Notes: generated by a model from the letters alone, not told the origin. A stretch of 64,000 nt of DNA from Liolophura sinensis (GCF_032854445.1 NC_088295.1:7010501-7074500); one strand, 5' to 3'. Counted from the stretch's first letter, positions 54,001 through 60,174 are shown. Program-made: numbers and translations.

Positions 54001-57000
54001 ACTCCCTTAGGTGAATATATCAGATAGGTATAGATGTCATTTAGAAAGTGGATTAAGTATTATCGTTAAAAGGGGTTACACTTTCTGAATATAGCACAGA
54101 TTCTAGTGCTGAAATTTGGCTGAGACCATTGCAGGTTTCGAGCCAGCGACCTCAGAGTCAGGCACCCAACTGCCAGCAATACATGTCAACCGTCTAGACC
54201 ACTTGACCAACAGGCCTTCCACAGAAACACATACATGTACATGTACCTGTTTATATACAGAGCCAAACTTAACACTGTATCAATTCAGTATTGACAATAC
54301 AAGCAAGTGATCAAGTATGTACTACCTCCACAGGGATTTTACCCTAGACAGTATTTAAACACAATAATCATGGCAGTTAATCCCATCAATACAAGATAAA
54401 GATGTCAAACAGGTATTCAACAAAGCCCAGATTTAGGTTTACAATTACAGGCATGATAAAAGACAAGGGTAAGATGTAAGTGTAGGGCATACTGGTGTGC
54501 TAGTGACGCACACTCATCTGTATTTGTCTCAGAGAAGGATAATCTACAAACACTTACCTCCTCATCAGAGAAGTCAAATTTGTGGATGATGATGGAGTTG
54601 ACATGATTGTTGGACAGGAGGTAATCTATAAACACAGAAAAACATGGTTGTTTTATGATGAGGACTAAATCTTTAACATGTTCTGAAAATGACTGTGTGT
54701 GATATCTCTTTGGGTCATGTCTACAAACAAATATCTCCATGGCTCTTGATTACAGAATGATTGGCACACTTTTTCAGAGTAGAACTCAAAACATGGTACT
54801 GTGACAATTTAAGTACACAGTGGACATCAAAGAAGACAATTCCAAGTTAAATAAGGATATCATCCACTTTCCTGACACCACCTGGCAAACTACTTAAGGG
54901 TGCACAGCCTGACATCACAGCTGCTCCAGCGCAAAGCAGGTACTGTGATGATTGGCAAATGTGTGAACTGTTACGTGGTCTGAGGAAAACTGTCAACTTC
55001 CATGGTTAGATCTTCACCATCCATGCCCACCAAGGCACTATGATCTCTGTTATGCAATATGTATGCATGCTTGGGGATCAATATCGTATTTTTCAGTGAA
55101 ATGATGAGGAGGAGTAATTGGGTGTATGTACATCTACTGTACCTTCTTGTGGCAGGGTGAGTCCATGCTGCCAAAGTGTTGTCTCCACTGAATTAATTAA
55201 CTATACACAATATATGTGATGTGATACAATTTTGAGAACCTTAAAAGCATACACAAAATGTCCTATTTCACCTTCTACTGTGTTGACCTGTGACAGGAAG
55301 TGAGATCTCTGAGGACTTCGCATAGCTATAAATACTCTATATTGTATGTCTATTCTCAATTCCATGTTGTGGTTGGTACAAATTCTGCAGCAGGAGAGTA
55401 GAGCAGTGATATCTTCAGAAGGCAGATAAATACAAGCATCCTAAAAATCATCTACATGCAAATTTCATCCAGAGATATAATCTATGGACCATACATGCAG
55501 AAGAAGGAGCCCGGCAACAGGTCACCTATGAGGCACTGCACTGGTACAGTGTCTTTACACATCCTAGGCTTGTTCATGAACCGCAGATGTGTTCAAATCT
55601 AACTGGCTTAAGCAGTATGAGACAGCTTCACGTTTCACTGAGAAAGGTCACTATCCACATCTTCAACTGAACAGGGATATATACATTTAAGTAGTTTTTG
55701 TGTTAAGTAAAGTATTTACCCGAAACAAGAGGGAGGGACAACCAGATACTTACACAGTGAGGTTTCATTACTGATGTTCTCAAACAGAATGTTCAGAGTC
55801 TGCAGAAGCTGAACACAAATGTATCTTCCAGACTTCTGACGAAGATAGCGGATAAAAAACGACAACATGTTCTTCTCCAGGAAAAAGCTGTCAAAAGACA
55901 ATCACATGCACTGTGAATGCTGTTTCACGTCCATCCTGCACAGAAATGATTTATTTGATTGGTGTTTTATGGCATACTCAAGAATATTTCACTTGAATAC
56001 AGTATACAGGATTACGTTGTATTGCATATAAGAAATGTCACCAGAACAAAAGTAGTGTCTATACTAAAAAATATGTATGTAATAGCCAATATACCAGGAG
56101 TGACATTTTAAGATTTTGGGGGAGGGGTTGAGGTTGAGGCAGTGAAGTAGTATCCAAGCCAATCAGGCAAGGTTCTAGGGGGTGCCTCGGCCCCCAAAGC
56201 TCTTGCCATTAATAATGCTGGAGACGCAATTCAGGTGATTTCTGCCAAAAAAAAAATGTGATAAATCTAGGATAAACTGCAAGTTGCCCTTTATTTATTA
56301 AGCATTTTTATTCAAACCGCTCAGCTCATGTTGGTCTCGACAAAAAAAAACAACAACCCAAAAACATTGTTCCACTGGGAGCTTAGCTCCCCACTTTAAT
56401 TTCAGGGGAGGGGGGCCTTCAGCACCCAACCACCTGCTGTTCTGCCACCTATGTACATGTATACATGTACGTTTCTATTTGGAGACGGTAACATATGTAT
56501 GTCACCCTTCACAAAGAACCCTTAAGGGACAAGACAGCATCTGGCTTTTGCAGTGCATATCAGCATTTACTTATCATGCAGTTGCTAAATAACAAAAGTC
56601 AGAATAAGTGAAAAATTCATTAGGGATGCCGAAGGTTTATGGGAATGAGAAGACGTACATGATCTCGCCGGACAACGCTTTAAACCATATAATATAATAT
56701 TTTTTTCTCTGAATTTATTACAACTGAAAAATTAAACTTTTGCCCTTAGTCTTTCTCATATATAAGGGATGTATGTTTCTGATTTCTTTTATTTATTTAC
56801 TATATTTAGTGAGTGAGTGAGCGCTTGGGGTTTAACATCGTACTTAACAATTTTTCAGTCATATGACGACGAAGGAATCCTTAAGAGTGCATATAATGTT
56901 CCTCCTTGTTGCAGGATGGATTTCTACCACTCTTTTATCCAGTGCTGCTTCACTGAGATGCCTTACTGAACGCAAGTATGCCGTCTCGCGCAAGCCATTA

Positions 57001-60000
57001 CACTGATACCCGTCAACTAGTCATTGCACTATCTCCTTTACACTGAACGCCAAGCGAGGAAGTTACAACTTCCTCTTTTAAGGTCCTAGGTGTGACTTGA
57101 GCCAGGATTGACCCTGGATCTACCGCTCCCAAAGCCGACGCTCTACCAACTGTGCTATTGGGGCCGGTTTTATTATATTTAAGCCAGGTGCTTCCTCTCA
57201 TCTTAGACGCCACCACTACAGAAGTGAAGCATAACGTGCAGTGACAGTCGAATGCCTAGATCAGTCTCAGTGGTGTTTGGATTTATTTCCATTTGTGTCA
57301 GAACTGAGCATGAATCCAGTCGTACAAAAATAAGTAATCTAAGCATAAGCTGACAAGGGCGAGAGATACAAGAGTGAGTGAGCACCAGGTTTGCAGGTAC
57401 AGCAACCTGCAGTTAACCACAAGGTCAAATATTAAAGAGGCTATACCTGAGAATTTTGGCAAAAAATCAGTCAAAATCCTGTCAAATTTGTGCTAATGTT
57501 TTAGAACAGTCCAAATAATTACCTTTCACAAAACTACAGCCTAGTCTATGCACATGTTACCATTCAAAATTAGTAATTAAGTAGCTAAAATTTACTTAAA
57601 TGCACTTGTAACTTCATCATTAAACAGGATGTCTGCTAACATGACGATCCACTAACCCCATAATTTTACACCGACTTGAATTCTATTTCGTACTCTTTTA
57701 ATACCCGATTCAGACCTACATGACACTTAGTAGCATATTTAAATCCTGACAGACAGTTTGAAGTCATATTTGTAACCTTACTTACTCAAAGACAGAGCTG
57801 TCATTTTGATCCCCCCAGATAAGAATTTCTGATATAGACCTCAGGGTTTCTACCAACAGGCCACGGTTGTTTTCTGTCACCGTCTGGTTTTTACACAGAA
57901 CTGTGTATAAATATCTGAAAATAGACAAATTTGAATTATAGAAATGGAGGTTACATAGATTCCAACCTGGCATTTCAATGAAATACACGTACATGTGCTT
58001 GTATACAGGTATGTCACAAGATTGGCTTATCTGTTAGGCTGGTTTTTTACCTTCAAAAATAGAATGAAGTTTAAGAAGGGCCTTCGTGTTTCAAAGGGCT
58101 ACACTCATGTACTGTAACATCATTGTGAGATGGTGAATACCCAGCCTCTTGTCACTGTAAAAATCGTTCCAGTTCATATTTGTGTTATTTTATTTCAAAT
58201 GCCGGTTTTTTGGTGATACAGTCAATAGAATACTGAATGGAGTGAGTGAGAGCTTGGTGTTTTAACGTCATACTTGACAATTTTTCAGTCATATGACGAT
58301 GAAGGAATCCTTTGGGTGTAAGTGATATGCCTCCTTGTTGCAGGACGGATTTCCACCGCTCTTTTCTCTAGTGCTGCTTCACTGAGACGACTTAACGAAC
58401 GCAAGTAAGCCGCCCCCGCCCAAGCCATTATACTGATACGAGTCAACCAGTTGTGGCACTATCCCCTTCATACTGAATGCCAAACCAGCTGTGACTTCCT
58501 CTTTTAAAGTCTCAGGATTGATCCTGGATCTACTGCTCCCAAAGCAGATACTCTACCAACTGCGCTATCTGGGCCGGTGAATACTCAATGGAAACGTGAA
58601 GTTTACTTTCTTGGCACTGTTTGATTTGTAACTGACTGCTTCAATTTTTGTTTCAATTCAATGTACTTATTCTACATCTAAGTATTTAAAAAACTTGTTA
58701 TTTGTATTCACAATTACAAACAAGAATATGGTTATGAATTTGTTAACTTTGTATATACAGTATACATGTAAATTCGGAAACAGATATTGCTGGAAATAAA
58801 CCAAGTATGCATGTAGAGGGTCAACTGCTACATGTATATAGTCACAAACTGGTGACATAGGCCACTGAACCCTGATGGACTTTGTCCCTCAAATGTTCAT
58901 GAAAACTAGGTCAAGTGATAAATACCTAAAAACATGAACACTGGGAAACTGAATTCAGCCAAGCTGTGTCTGATGACAGATTGATACATAGATCATATAT
59001 TATATATACATGTACATGCAGGACAAACTCAAGTGTGATGTCATTCAACCTGACTATTTGACAAAGTAGAGACATATGGAAATCCAGAGCAAAAGAATTA
59101 CTTAGAGGTGTGCCATATCTCATCAGGTTATGTTGCACGGGAAAAGAAAGTCACATGAACTGAACACATGGTTTAATAATGAGTGAATGCTTTTACCATG
59201 AGGTCTAGCTGCACATTAGTCCCGCACGAACATACGCTTATGCTTATTCACAGGAGAAATGGTAAATATGACATGATCTCTGATCTTCTAGAGTTAAATG
59301 TGGGCAATAAAAGACGATAATAAAAGCTGACAGCGCAAGGCCTTCATCTGAGGTATATGATATACATGTATGAAGGCAGAATGTGTTCATATTTAATGGC
59401 AACGATTAATAACTAACATATTTGTACTCCAGTAACAACAATGATATCACCTCAGCTAATTCTGTAATCTTAAAACAAAGATGTGCAAAAAATGTAGAAT
59501 GGATCAAAGAAGAGCTTACATTACATGCCAAGGGTTTTTAAACGTCAATCAATGTACTCTTAAACTCTGTTTCCGATCTTGTAAATACAAACAATGCAAA
59601 AACAAATATACAGACTGATTTTTATGATAGAGTCATGTTATGTGGATCTGGACAAATAAAATACTGACAGATTCATGACATGGGCATGCCTTCTGTTGTA
59701 GTTGTATTCAGACAACCACAATCAACAATCACACGATATGTATCAGTGTGATCAGTGATCAAATTAATACCGTTAGCGTCGAGACTCCAACGACGCCAGA
59801 TCAATATAAGAAAAGAAGGTGGAGTGTTTCGGGGCTACCATAATGTAGAGATGTAGTGTTACACAAGGAAACATGTTGGTCCTAGAACATCTGATTGGAT
59901 ATACCGGTATGAATGACATATGAATGATAGCAATTCAGTCCAAATCCACACAGGGCTGATCATGAACAATAGCAGTAGCTGTCCGGAGCTACCAGATCAC

Positions 60001-60174
60001 GATGGGACACAGAAAACAAACCACAACACTGAACTGAACCACGACTCACTTCAGGTGATCCAGCGAGTGGGGGTTTTTAGGCTTGGAAAACACCCCCGGC
60101 AGCCAAGCCTTTGGCCGGAACATGTTGTAAAGCTCACTGGACTGATCCGTGGTGACAGTTTTAGCGGTTGACGC
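14374..60174 (-). CDS. CLEC16A: CLEC16A (ema/gop-1) orthologue, 23 coding exons, gene span
   Basis: Translated exons follow vertebrate CLEC16A in order and spacing: an MF start with an SLDHLK end to exon 1, 'ILIWGDQNDSSVFDFFLEKN', LRQKSGRY, VQLLQTLNILFENIS, YLLSNN, VAEHLDHLHYLNDIL, VEYLMMDASILLPP and DDSRSLHITIHKPA. Residues about 45-200 (exons 2-7) form the FPL domain. Known family members are endosomal/lysosomal membrane-associated proteins that control autophagosome maturation and, in mammals, mitophagy with the ubiquitin ligase Nrdp1/RNF41 and USP8. The product would be about 1,205 residues, against 1,053 in the human protein as I recall it, with extra length in the Ser/Pro-rich tail. CDS runs from ATG 60123 to stop 14374, and the span includes 51 nt of 5' UTR. 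Intron phases are consistent throughout. Exon 16 has one surplus base, and exon 23 has a frame change and an in-frame TGA. These are assembly errors or real damage. Confidence 0.95.
15795..16083 (-). CDS. CLEC16A: CLEC16A coding exon 22
   Basis: Acceptor tttctag|GAT; donor CCAG|gttaga; 289 nt; phase 0 in, phase 1 out. It encodes 'DDSRSLHITIHKPAKSAHAR', FIFDDHIRCMAAKQRLVKG and then MIERLLDIPVEQ, among the best conserved blocks of the family. A 36-bp minisatellite begins only about 65 bp upstream of this acceptor. Confidence 0.95.
16150..19490. repeat. 36-bp minisatellite filling intron 21, about 92 copies
   Basis: The unit is ggacactcaagcatggatga followed by gatgtgacattgtcag, exactly 36 bp, covering almost all of the 3.47-kb intron. 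Main variants are ctcaagcatgg, ctggagcaggg, attggagcatgg and a tttttc for attgtc. A marker unit (attagaccatgaatgagacatgacc) recurs at 17511, 18159, 18483, 19021 and 19165, spaced 648, 324, 538 and 144 bp, so blocks of 18, 9 and 4 units have been copied. Because 36 is divisible by three, stop-free frames exist on both strands. The longest is 858 codons on minus, a 12-residue VPDNVTSHPCLS-type repeat. I regard these as artefacts. Confidence 0.97.
19555..19663 (-). CDS. CLEC16A: CLEC16A coding exon 21
   Basis: Donor CTCCAG|gtgaga; acceptor caatag|A; 109 nt; phase 2 in, phase 0 out. It encodes QERRFLVIDAQQLILVEPD and KRLGWGLVRFVGFLQ. A second acceptor six bases upstream (tttgtcag at 19670) is also in frame. 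The nearer one gives the same length as the vertebrate protein. Confidence 0.93.
19710..20030. repeat. ~34-bp tandem repeat, about 10 copies
   Basis: The unit caattcacacaacagtcaca followed by tagtccaaacaagc recurs with indels. It passes gradually into the 36-bp array that follows. Confidence 0.8.
20060..22050. repeat. 36-bp minisatellite in intron 20, interrupted by a SINE
   Basis: The unit cagacagaccaaataacagt followed by caactcatacaactgt has a 36-bp period. About 45 diverged copies flank the SINE at 20597-20866. It is unrelated in sequence to the other 36-bp array in intron 21. Confidence 0.93.
20597..20866 (-). mobile_element. SINE-A, full-length, inserted in the 36-bp array
   Basis: Read on minus it starts with a tRNA-like head (ggggcctcggtggctcagat ggttagcgcgctagcgcagc) and ends in the gtaaaacaccaatcaagtca type tail. 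The 11-bp sequence cagaccaaata occurs directly on both sides (20586-20596 and 20867-20877), a target-site duplication, although this sequence is also part of the host repeat unit. Confidence 0.92.
22687..22729 (-). CDS. CLEC16A: CLEC16A coding exon 20 (43 bp)
   Basis: Acceptor gtgtttcag|AT; donor GAAAG|gtaagg; phase 1 in, phase 2 out. It encodes NNSDLIACTVLTRE, matching NNSDLIACTVITKD of the human protein. Confidence 0.92.
22780..23105. repeat. Degenerate ~60-bp tandem repeat
   Basis: The phrases 'ccattgtccagtaacacaga' and atgtatggccattgatag with cctgtaacacagtacatg recur four to five times at uneven spacing. Confidence 0.6.
23713..23965 (-). mobile_element. SINE-B copy, degraded
   Basis: Plus text gagtgagcgagtgcttgggg tttaacatcgtaattaacaa and tttttcagtcatatgaccac match the 3' end of the copies at 56809 and 58241. 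The head near 23935-23960 (cgaagcggatgctctaccaa) is partly kept. Confidence 0.8.
23966..25300. other. Intron 19 sequence with no recognised feature
   Basis: No SINE, array or credible exon was seen here. Two related stretches (gcaatccttgtactatgagtggcaac near 24833 and tggctatctgtgtactattagtggcg near 24949) suggest one old local duplication. Confidence 0.4.
25301..25314 (+). repeat. Target-site duplication, left copy
   Basis: tcaataacactgtt is repeated exactly at 25576-25589 and brackets the SINE. Confidence 0.9.
25315..25575 (+). mobile_element. SINE-A, full-length and young
   Basis: The tRNA-like head ggggcctccgtagctcagtc ggttagcgcgctagcg carries a good RNA polymerase III box A. The body contains ggtttcccccgggctttgcc cggtttccacccaccataat, then 'cttgagtacggcgtaaaac' and a poly(A) tail of about 20. 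A perfect 14-bp target-site duplication indicates a recent LINE-mediated insertion. This is the reference copy for the other SINE-A pieces in the window. Confidence 0.95.
26578..26698 (-). CDS. CLEC16A: CLEC16A coding exon 19
   Basis: Acceptor cttgtttcag|GCA; donor CTCA|gtaagttt; 121 nt; phase 0 in, phase 1 out. It encodes AIRVFFLLRDLSLTLL and SQLPLTLDENCVKISDVLDL, aligned with AIRVFFMLRSLSLQL of the human protein. Confidence 0.95.
26845..28440. repeat. 63-bp minisatellite, about 25 copies (intron 18)
   Basis: The unit is acacagtagtgatggagcag, atggtgacagtgtgcacagc, tacatgtatgaagggtgaca, ttc, 63 bp in total. Variants include shortened units lacking acacagtagt (attcaaggatgtgatgg). 63 is divisible by three, which yields stop-poor frames of 21-residue repeats on both strands without other signs of coding. 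Confidence 0.96.
29135..30225. repeat. 30-bp minisatellite, about 35 copies (intron 18)
   Basis: The unit is tacatgcatgtcatctgtca aaggcttcaa, 30 bp. Short insertions of cttgttaaaggcttg at 29235, 29336, 29466 and 29657 mark a larger repeated block. The alternating tgcatg/catg core is partly palindromic. Confidence 0.96.
30857..30882 (-). repeat. Uninterrupted T26 (poly-A on minus)
   Basis: A pure run of 26 T directly follows, on minus, an open frame ending at 30888. See the retrocopy entry. Confidence 0.9.
30888..31200 (-). pseudogene. Possible retroposed cDNA end: open frame with poly-A tail 5 bp after stop
   Basis: A minus frame of about 100 codons ends ...GSQLRTAVKLNELKIK, then TAA, five bases and A26. 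It includes EKFLNKHPVIFRIGASQPEN. A reading frame followed directly by a long pure poly(A) suggests reverse-transcribed RNA. I found no target-site duplication or upstream boundary, the 3' UTR would be unusually short, and I do not recognise the protein. A LINE 3' end is an alternative. Confidence 0.3.
31264..31280 (+). repeat. Poly-A tract of about 17
   Basis: A pure A run after aaaaaacggtt. It could be the tail of another short retroposed piece on plus, but nothing SINE-like lies immediately upstream. Confidence 0.6.
33003..33110. repeat. Short AT-rich tandem repeat
   Basis: 'aaagacaacaatttatacat' followed by atacatgtat occurs about three times. Confidence 0.75.
33200..33265 (+). repeat. 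G-rich repeat, potential G-quadruplex
   Basis: The alternation gggtttgggggtgggtctga repeats about twice and gives more than four runs of three to five G on the plus strand, which is non-template for CLEC16A RNA. Confidence 0.6.
34605..35780. repeat. 19-bp minisatellite, about 60 copies (intron 18)
   Basis: The unit acatgtaacagcacaaact (19 bp) occurs in cag-aca-gac and aac-variants. Occasional acatgtacatgtaac duplications and a repeated larger block (about 34.8-35.0 kb and 35.07-35.25 kb) show copying of several units at once. Confidence 0.96.
36082..36150 (-). mobile_element. SINE-A 3' tail fragment
   Basis: ttatttatctgattggtgtt followed by tgatgccaccctcaagaata tttcactt is the reverse complement of the SINE-A 3' end. 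No head is present. Confidence 0.6.
36892..37122. repeat. 46-bp tandem repeat, 5 copies
   Basis: cgtcattacaaagtggcata cagatacgtaattagagtga gtgact, period 46 bp, nearly perfect; the first copy has atatg for atacg. Confidence 0.95.
37470..38120. repeat. ~40-bp degenerate minisatellite
   Basis: The motif ccaccataccatcttaacta tgcagccactacctg recurs about 15 times with frequent indels. It ends about 50 bp downstream (minus) of exon 18's donor. Confidence 0.85.
38174..38302 (-). CDS. CLEC16A: CLEC16A coding exon 18
   Basis: Acceptor tatactgtag|ACA; donor AGG|gtgagt; 129 nt; phase 0 both sides. It encodes PLNVEYLMMDASILLPPAGT and TGIDFNKRLPCGEVERARR. This is one of the strongest matches to the human protein (MNVEYLMMDASILLPP, RLPCGDVEK). 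Confidence 0.97.
38798..38848 (-). CDS. CLEC16A: CLEC16A coding exon 17 (51 bp)
   Basis: Acceptor ttgatttcag|AGT; donor AAG|gtgagt; phase 0 both sides. It encodes SEEIFLDMFEDEYRELK. Its phase-0 start is what shows that exon 16 carries one surplus base. Confidence 0.96.
38992..39016 (+). repeat. G25 homopolymer
   Basis: An uninterrupted run of 25 G in intron 16. Runs this long are rare and hard to sequence, so the exact length is uncertain. Confidence 0.9.
39017..41030. other. Intron 16 bulk, nothing recognised
   Basis: No array, SINE or convincing exon was seen on either strand. A short palindromic run aaaaaaaaaaattttttttt lies at about 40,455-40,473. Confidence 0.4.
41176..41328 (-). CDS. 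CLEC16A: CLEC16A coding exon 16, contains a +1 frameshift
   Basis: Acceptor attttcacag|CC; donor CAAG|gtcagt; 153 nt. The first part reads SKVRLATLELSIKLL (human KIRLATLELSCLLL). The last part reads LACVENAREGSTQLLRNFYK (human LACLEGAREESVHLVRHFYK), but one frame over. The residue count between the blocks equals human if exactly one base is removed, for instance in the GGG near 41258-41262. With 152 nt the exon would end in phase 0, as exon 17 requires. Confidence 0.93.
41700..42524 (-). repeat. 83-bp minisatellite derived from the exon 15 / intron 15 junction, about 10 copies
   Basis: On minus each unit contains ttaaccatacag, then a 39-nt core agaagctgataggtatcgtc acactggcctgtcagcaga, then gtaagtgatatcac. 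The core and donor are clear copies of the last 39 nt of exon 15 and its 5' splice site. The array runs directly into the true exon at 42525. The copy near 42355 has lost its donor GT, and the copy near 42443 lacks two bases at the junction. Confidence 0.93.
42525..42594 (-). CDS. CLEC16A: CLEC16A coding exon 15
   Basis: Acceptor cttattgtttcag|ACA; donor CAGA|gtaagtgat; 70 nt; phase 0 in, phase 1 out. It encodes TKEHYNVILVEKLIRIITL and ACQQ, aligned with TTYNHPLAERLIRIM of the human protein. Confidence 0.94.
42798..42850 (-). CDS. CLEC16A: CLEC16A coding exon 14 (53 bp)
   Basis: Acceptor tactttctag|GT; donor GAG|gtaagt; phase 1 in, phase 0 out. It encodes IHQGLLDTVLMPTDRSE. Confidence 0.9.
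43740..44290. repeat. ~77-bp minisatellite, 7 copies (intron 13)
   Basis: The unit cagaacaaatgatcaaagac aatgagaagttgagcaggag agtgataattctgtgtataa gttcacagtcagacaca is highly similar between copies, with gt/ct variation at 'ataagttcac'. Confidence 0.93.
44508..44608 (-). CDS. CLEC16A: CLEC16A coding exon 13
   Basis: Acceptor gtgattacag|A; donor GAAG|gtaaca; 101 nt; phase 2 in, phase 1 out. It encodes PYLEAIFNSLECRENDYETL and FALCLLYAMGHNE, aligned with YHALFVLCLLYAMSHNKG of the human protein. Confidence 0.96.
44850..46480. repeat. 54-bp minisatellite, about 30 copies (intron 12)
   Basis: The unit atggacaccatggcttcagt atggtctagatgtgtctgtc catgctgctgaccc is 54 bp. Variants are gccccttacc, gcccctgacc, ctactgaactat and ttgctggcctat. 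Divisibility by three gives open 18-residue-repeat frames on both strands, not coding evidence. Confidence 0.96.
46519..46712 (+). mobile_element. SINE-A, diverged, head present
   Basis: gaggctctgtggctgaggtg gttagcgtgccagagcggtg, then ggttgtgggtttccccgatt tcctccaaccataatgctgg and a tail accaaacaaacaaataaa. The middle (ctccggccgtacgtgggaag) is deleted relative to the copy at 25315. Confidence 0.85.
46910..47072 (-). CDS. CLEC16A: CLEC16A coding exon 12
   Basis: Acceptor tatgttaacag|AA; donor AATAG|gtaaac; 163 nt; phase 1 in, phase 2 out. It is an acidic, Ser/Pro-rich linker (PLSPSSPGFSTAGETDMSS, NQNSTDEEKLLGILHREH). NSTDEEK matches NTTDEEK in the human linker. The linker is much shorter than in vertebrates. 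Confidence 0.9.
47551..47683 (-). CDS. CLEC16A: CLEC16A coding exon 11
   Basis: Acceptor ccacactacag|CGG; donor ACAG|gtgtgtgt; 133 nt; phase 0 in, phase 1 out. It encodes RVREFAAPKESLAKTLEKRV and later 'FYIDQGDDMSSPST', aligned to RCFIKPTETLERSLE of the human protein. The donor sits at the start of a short gt repeat. Confidence 0.88.
48191..48301 (-). CDS. CLEC16A: CLEC16A coding exon 10
   Basis: Acceptor acattccag|GTT; donor ACT|gtaagt; 111 nt; phase 0 both sides. It encodes VFLILSHAPLVRQLAEIIFN and GDISLTRQDTREMSP, matching VFLIIHHAPLVNSLAEVILN of the human protein. Confidence 0.95.
48586..48639 (-). CDS. CLEC16A: CLEC16A coding exon 9 (54 bp)
   Basis: Acceptor ggttttacag|GAT; donor CAG|gtaagc; phase 0 both sides. 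It encodes DGDKKHVSSVVALFLLSQ, matching LPVSLYLLSQ of the human protein. Confidence 0.93.
48854..49043 (-). CDS. CLEC16A: CLEC16A coding exon 8
   Basis: Acceptor ctcctctgcag|T; donor CAG|gtatgt; 190 nt; phase 2 in, phase 0 out. It encodes LADLVAEHLDHLHYLNDIL, NEVLTDQFLNRLLIPLYVYS and a lysine-rich end. A second acceptor (ttctcag) 15 nt upstream would start the exon at 49058 in the same frame. The shorter form has the human length. Confidence 0.97.
49115..49840. repeat. 42-bp minisatellite, about 17 copies (intron 7)
   Basis: The unit is gatatcactacagggagatt caagtgtgaagctagtacta ca (42 bp), with variants caagcctaaagctaatccta and caagccaagagccaatacta. The order of variants repeats in blocks. 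The array starts about 70 bp upstream of exon 8's acceptor. Its multi-frame openness reflects the period. Confidence 0.95.
49957..50030 (-). mobile_element. SINE-A 3' tail fragment
   Basis: ttaatttgattggtgcttca tgctgtagtcaagaatattt cacttatacatgggcggcc is the reverse complement of the SINE-A 3' end. Confidence 0.6.
50880..51120. repeat. 60-bp tandem repeat, about 4 copies
   Basis: cgcctgaccttcaatcaatg tgcatttacacaccatacct taatctagggagcaaaaaca has a period of exactly 60 bp. Degenerate partial copies follow to about 51,320. Confidence 0.93.
51575..51698 (-). CDS. CLEC16A: CLEC16A coding exon 7
   Basis: Acceptor ctgttttctcag|TT; donor CAGA|gtaagt; 124 nt; phase 1 in, phase 2 out. It encodes VDDKAMLRYIRDKTAAPYFS and NLVWFIGNHILDLDMCVRND, matching YIRDKTAVPYFSNLVWFIGSH of the human protein. 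Its 3' splice site is duplicated in tandem upstream. Confidence 0.97.
51699..51880 (-). repeat. ~40-bp repeat derived from the exon 7 acceptor, about 4 copies
   Basis: On minus the unit ttatataatggggagatgct gttttctcagttgatga copies the polypyrimidine tract, AG and the first six bases (TTGATG) of exon 7. Copies begin near 51734, 51772, 51811 and 51857 and decay with distance from the true exon. Confidence 0.9.
52710..52815 (-). CDS. CLEC16A: CLEC16A coding exon 6
   Basis: Acceptor ttgtttgcag|CAT; donor AAAG|gtaggg; 106 nt; phase 0 in, phase 1 out. It encodes HTNDFALYTEAIKFFNHSES and MVRIAVRTITLNVYK, almost identical to the human segment. Confidence 0.98.
53321..53401 (-). CDS. CLEC16A: CLEC16A coding exon 5 (81 bp)
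   Basis: Acceptor ctgttcacag|GTC; donor GAG|gtgagg; phase 0 both sides. It encodes VMAYYISFLKTLSLKLNKHT and IHFFYNE, part of the FPL domain. Confidence 0.98.
53420..54225 (-). repeat. Tandem triplication (~301 bp) containing a tRNA-like SINE head
   Basis: Three consecutive copies start at about 53428, 53730 and 54030 (tagatgtcatttagaaagtg). Read on minus, each holds ggcctgttggttgagtggtc tagacagttgacatgtattg and ctggctcgaaacccgcaatg. That is box A- and box B-like sequence in a Leu/Ser-tRNA-like arrangement with a long variable part. The third copy lacks the last ~100 bp. I interpret it as a tRNA-derived SINE of a third family (SINE-C) duplicated twice in tandem. Confidence 0.8.
54558..54625 (-). 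CDS. CLEC16A: CLEC16A coding exon 4 (68 bp)
   Basis: Acceptor tgtttatag|AT; donor GAG|gtaagt; phase 1 in, phase 0 out. It encodes YLLSNNHVNSIIIHKFDFSD and EE, near-identical to the human segment. Confidence 0.98.
55754..55887 (-). CDS. CLEC16A: CLEC16A coding exon 3
   Basis: Acceptor cttttgacag|C; donor CTGT|gtaagt; 134 nt; phase 2 in, phase 1 out. It encodes FFLEKNMLSFFIRYLRQKSG and VQLLQTLNILFENISNETSL. Confidence 0.98.
55946..55998 (-). mobile_element. SINE-A 3' tail fragment
   Basis: gatttatttgattggtgttt tatggcatactcaagaatat ttcactt is the reverse complement of the SINE-A tail. Confidence 0.6.
56809..57173 (-). mobile_element. SINE-B, full-length
   Basis: Read on minus it starts ggccccaatagcacagttgg tagagcgtcggctttgggag, a tRNA-like head, with box B-like ccagggtcaatcctgg. 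It ends gttaaaccccaagcgctcac tcactca. An 8-bp direct repeat, tatattta, flanks it (56801-56808 and 57174-57181). Confidence 0.92.
57786..57914 (-). CDS. CLEC16A: CLEC16A coding exon 2
   Basis: Acceptor tctattttcag|A; donor TTTGA|gtaagt; 129 nt; phase 2 in, phase 2 out. It encodes YLYTVLCKNQTVTENNRGLL and RSISEILIWGDQNDSSVF, start of the FPL domain. Confidence 0.98.
58241..58578 (-). mobile_element. SINE-B, full-length with target-site duplication
   Basis: Read on minus it runs from ccggcccagatagcgcagtt ggtagagtatctgctttggg to a tail ending ccaagctctcactcact. The flanks are gaatactgaatgg (58228-58240) and gaatactcaatgg (58579-58591), a 13-bp duplication with one mismatch. Confidence 0.93.
58592..60049. 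other. Intron 1 bulk, nothing recognised
   Basis: AT-rich DNA with no array, SINE or credible exon seen on either strand. Confidence 0.4.
60050..60174 (-). CDS. CLEC16A: CLEC16A first coding exon (ATG at 60123)
   Basis: A strong acceptor (attcttcttttcttag at 60175) opens the exon. 51 nt of 5' UTR are followed by ATG at 60121-60123 and 74 nt of CDS to donor CTGAA|gtgagt, phase 2. The peptide starts MFRPKAWLPGVFSK and ends NPHSLDHL, aligned with the MFGRSRSW and SLDHLK ends of the human first exon. The acceptor shows that transcription starts in an exon further right. Confidence 0.95.
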
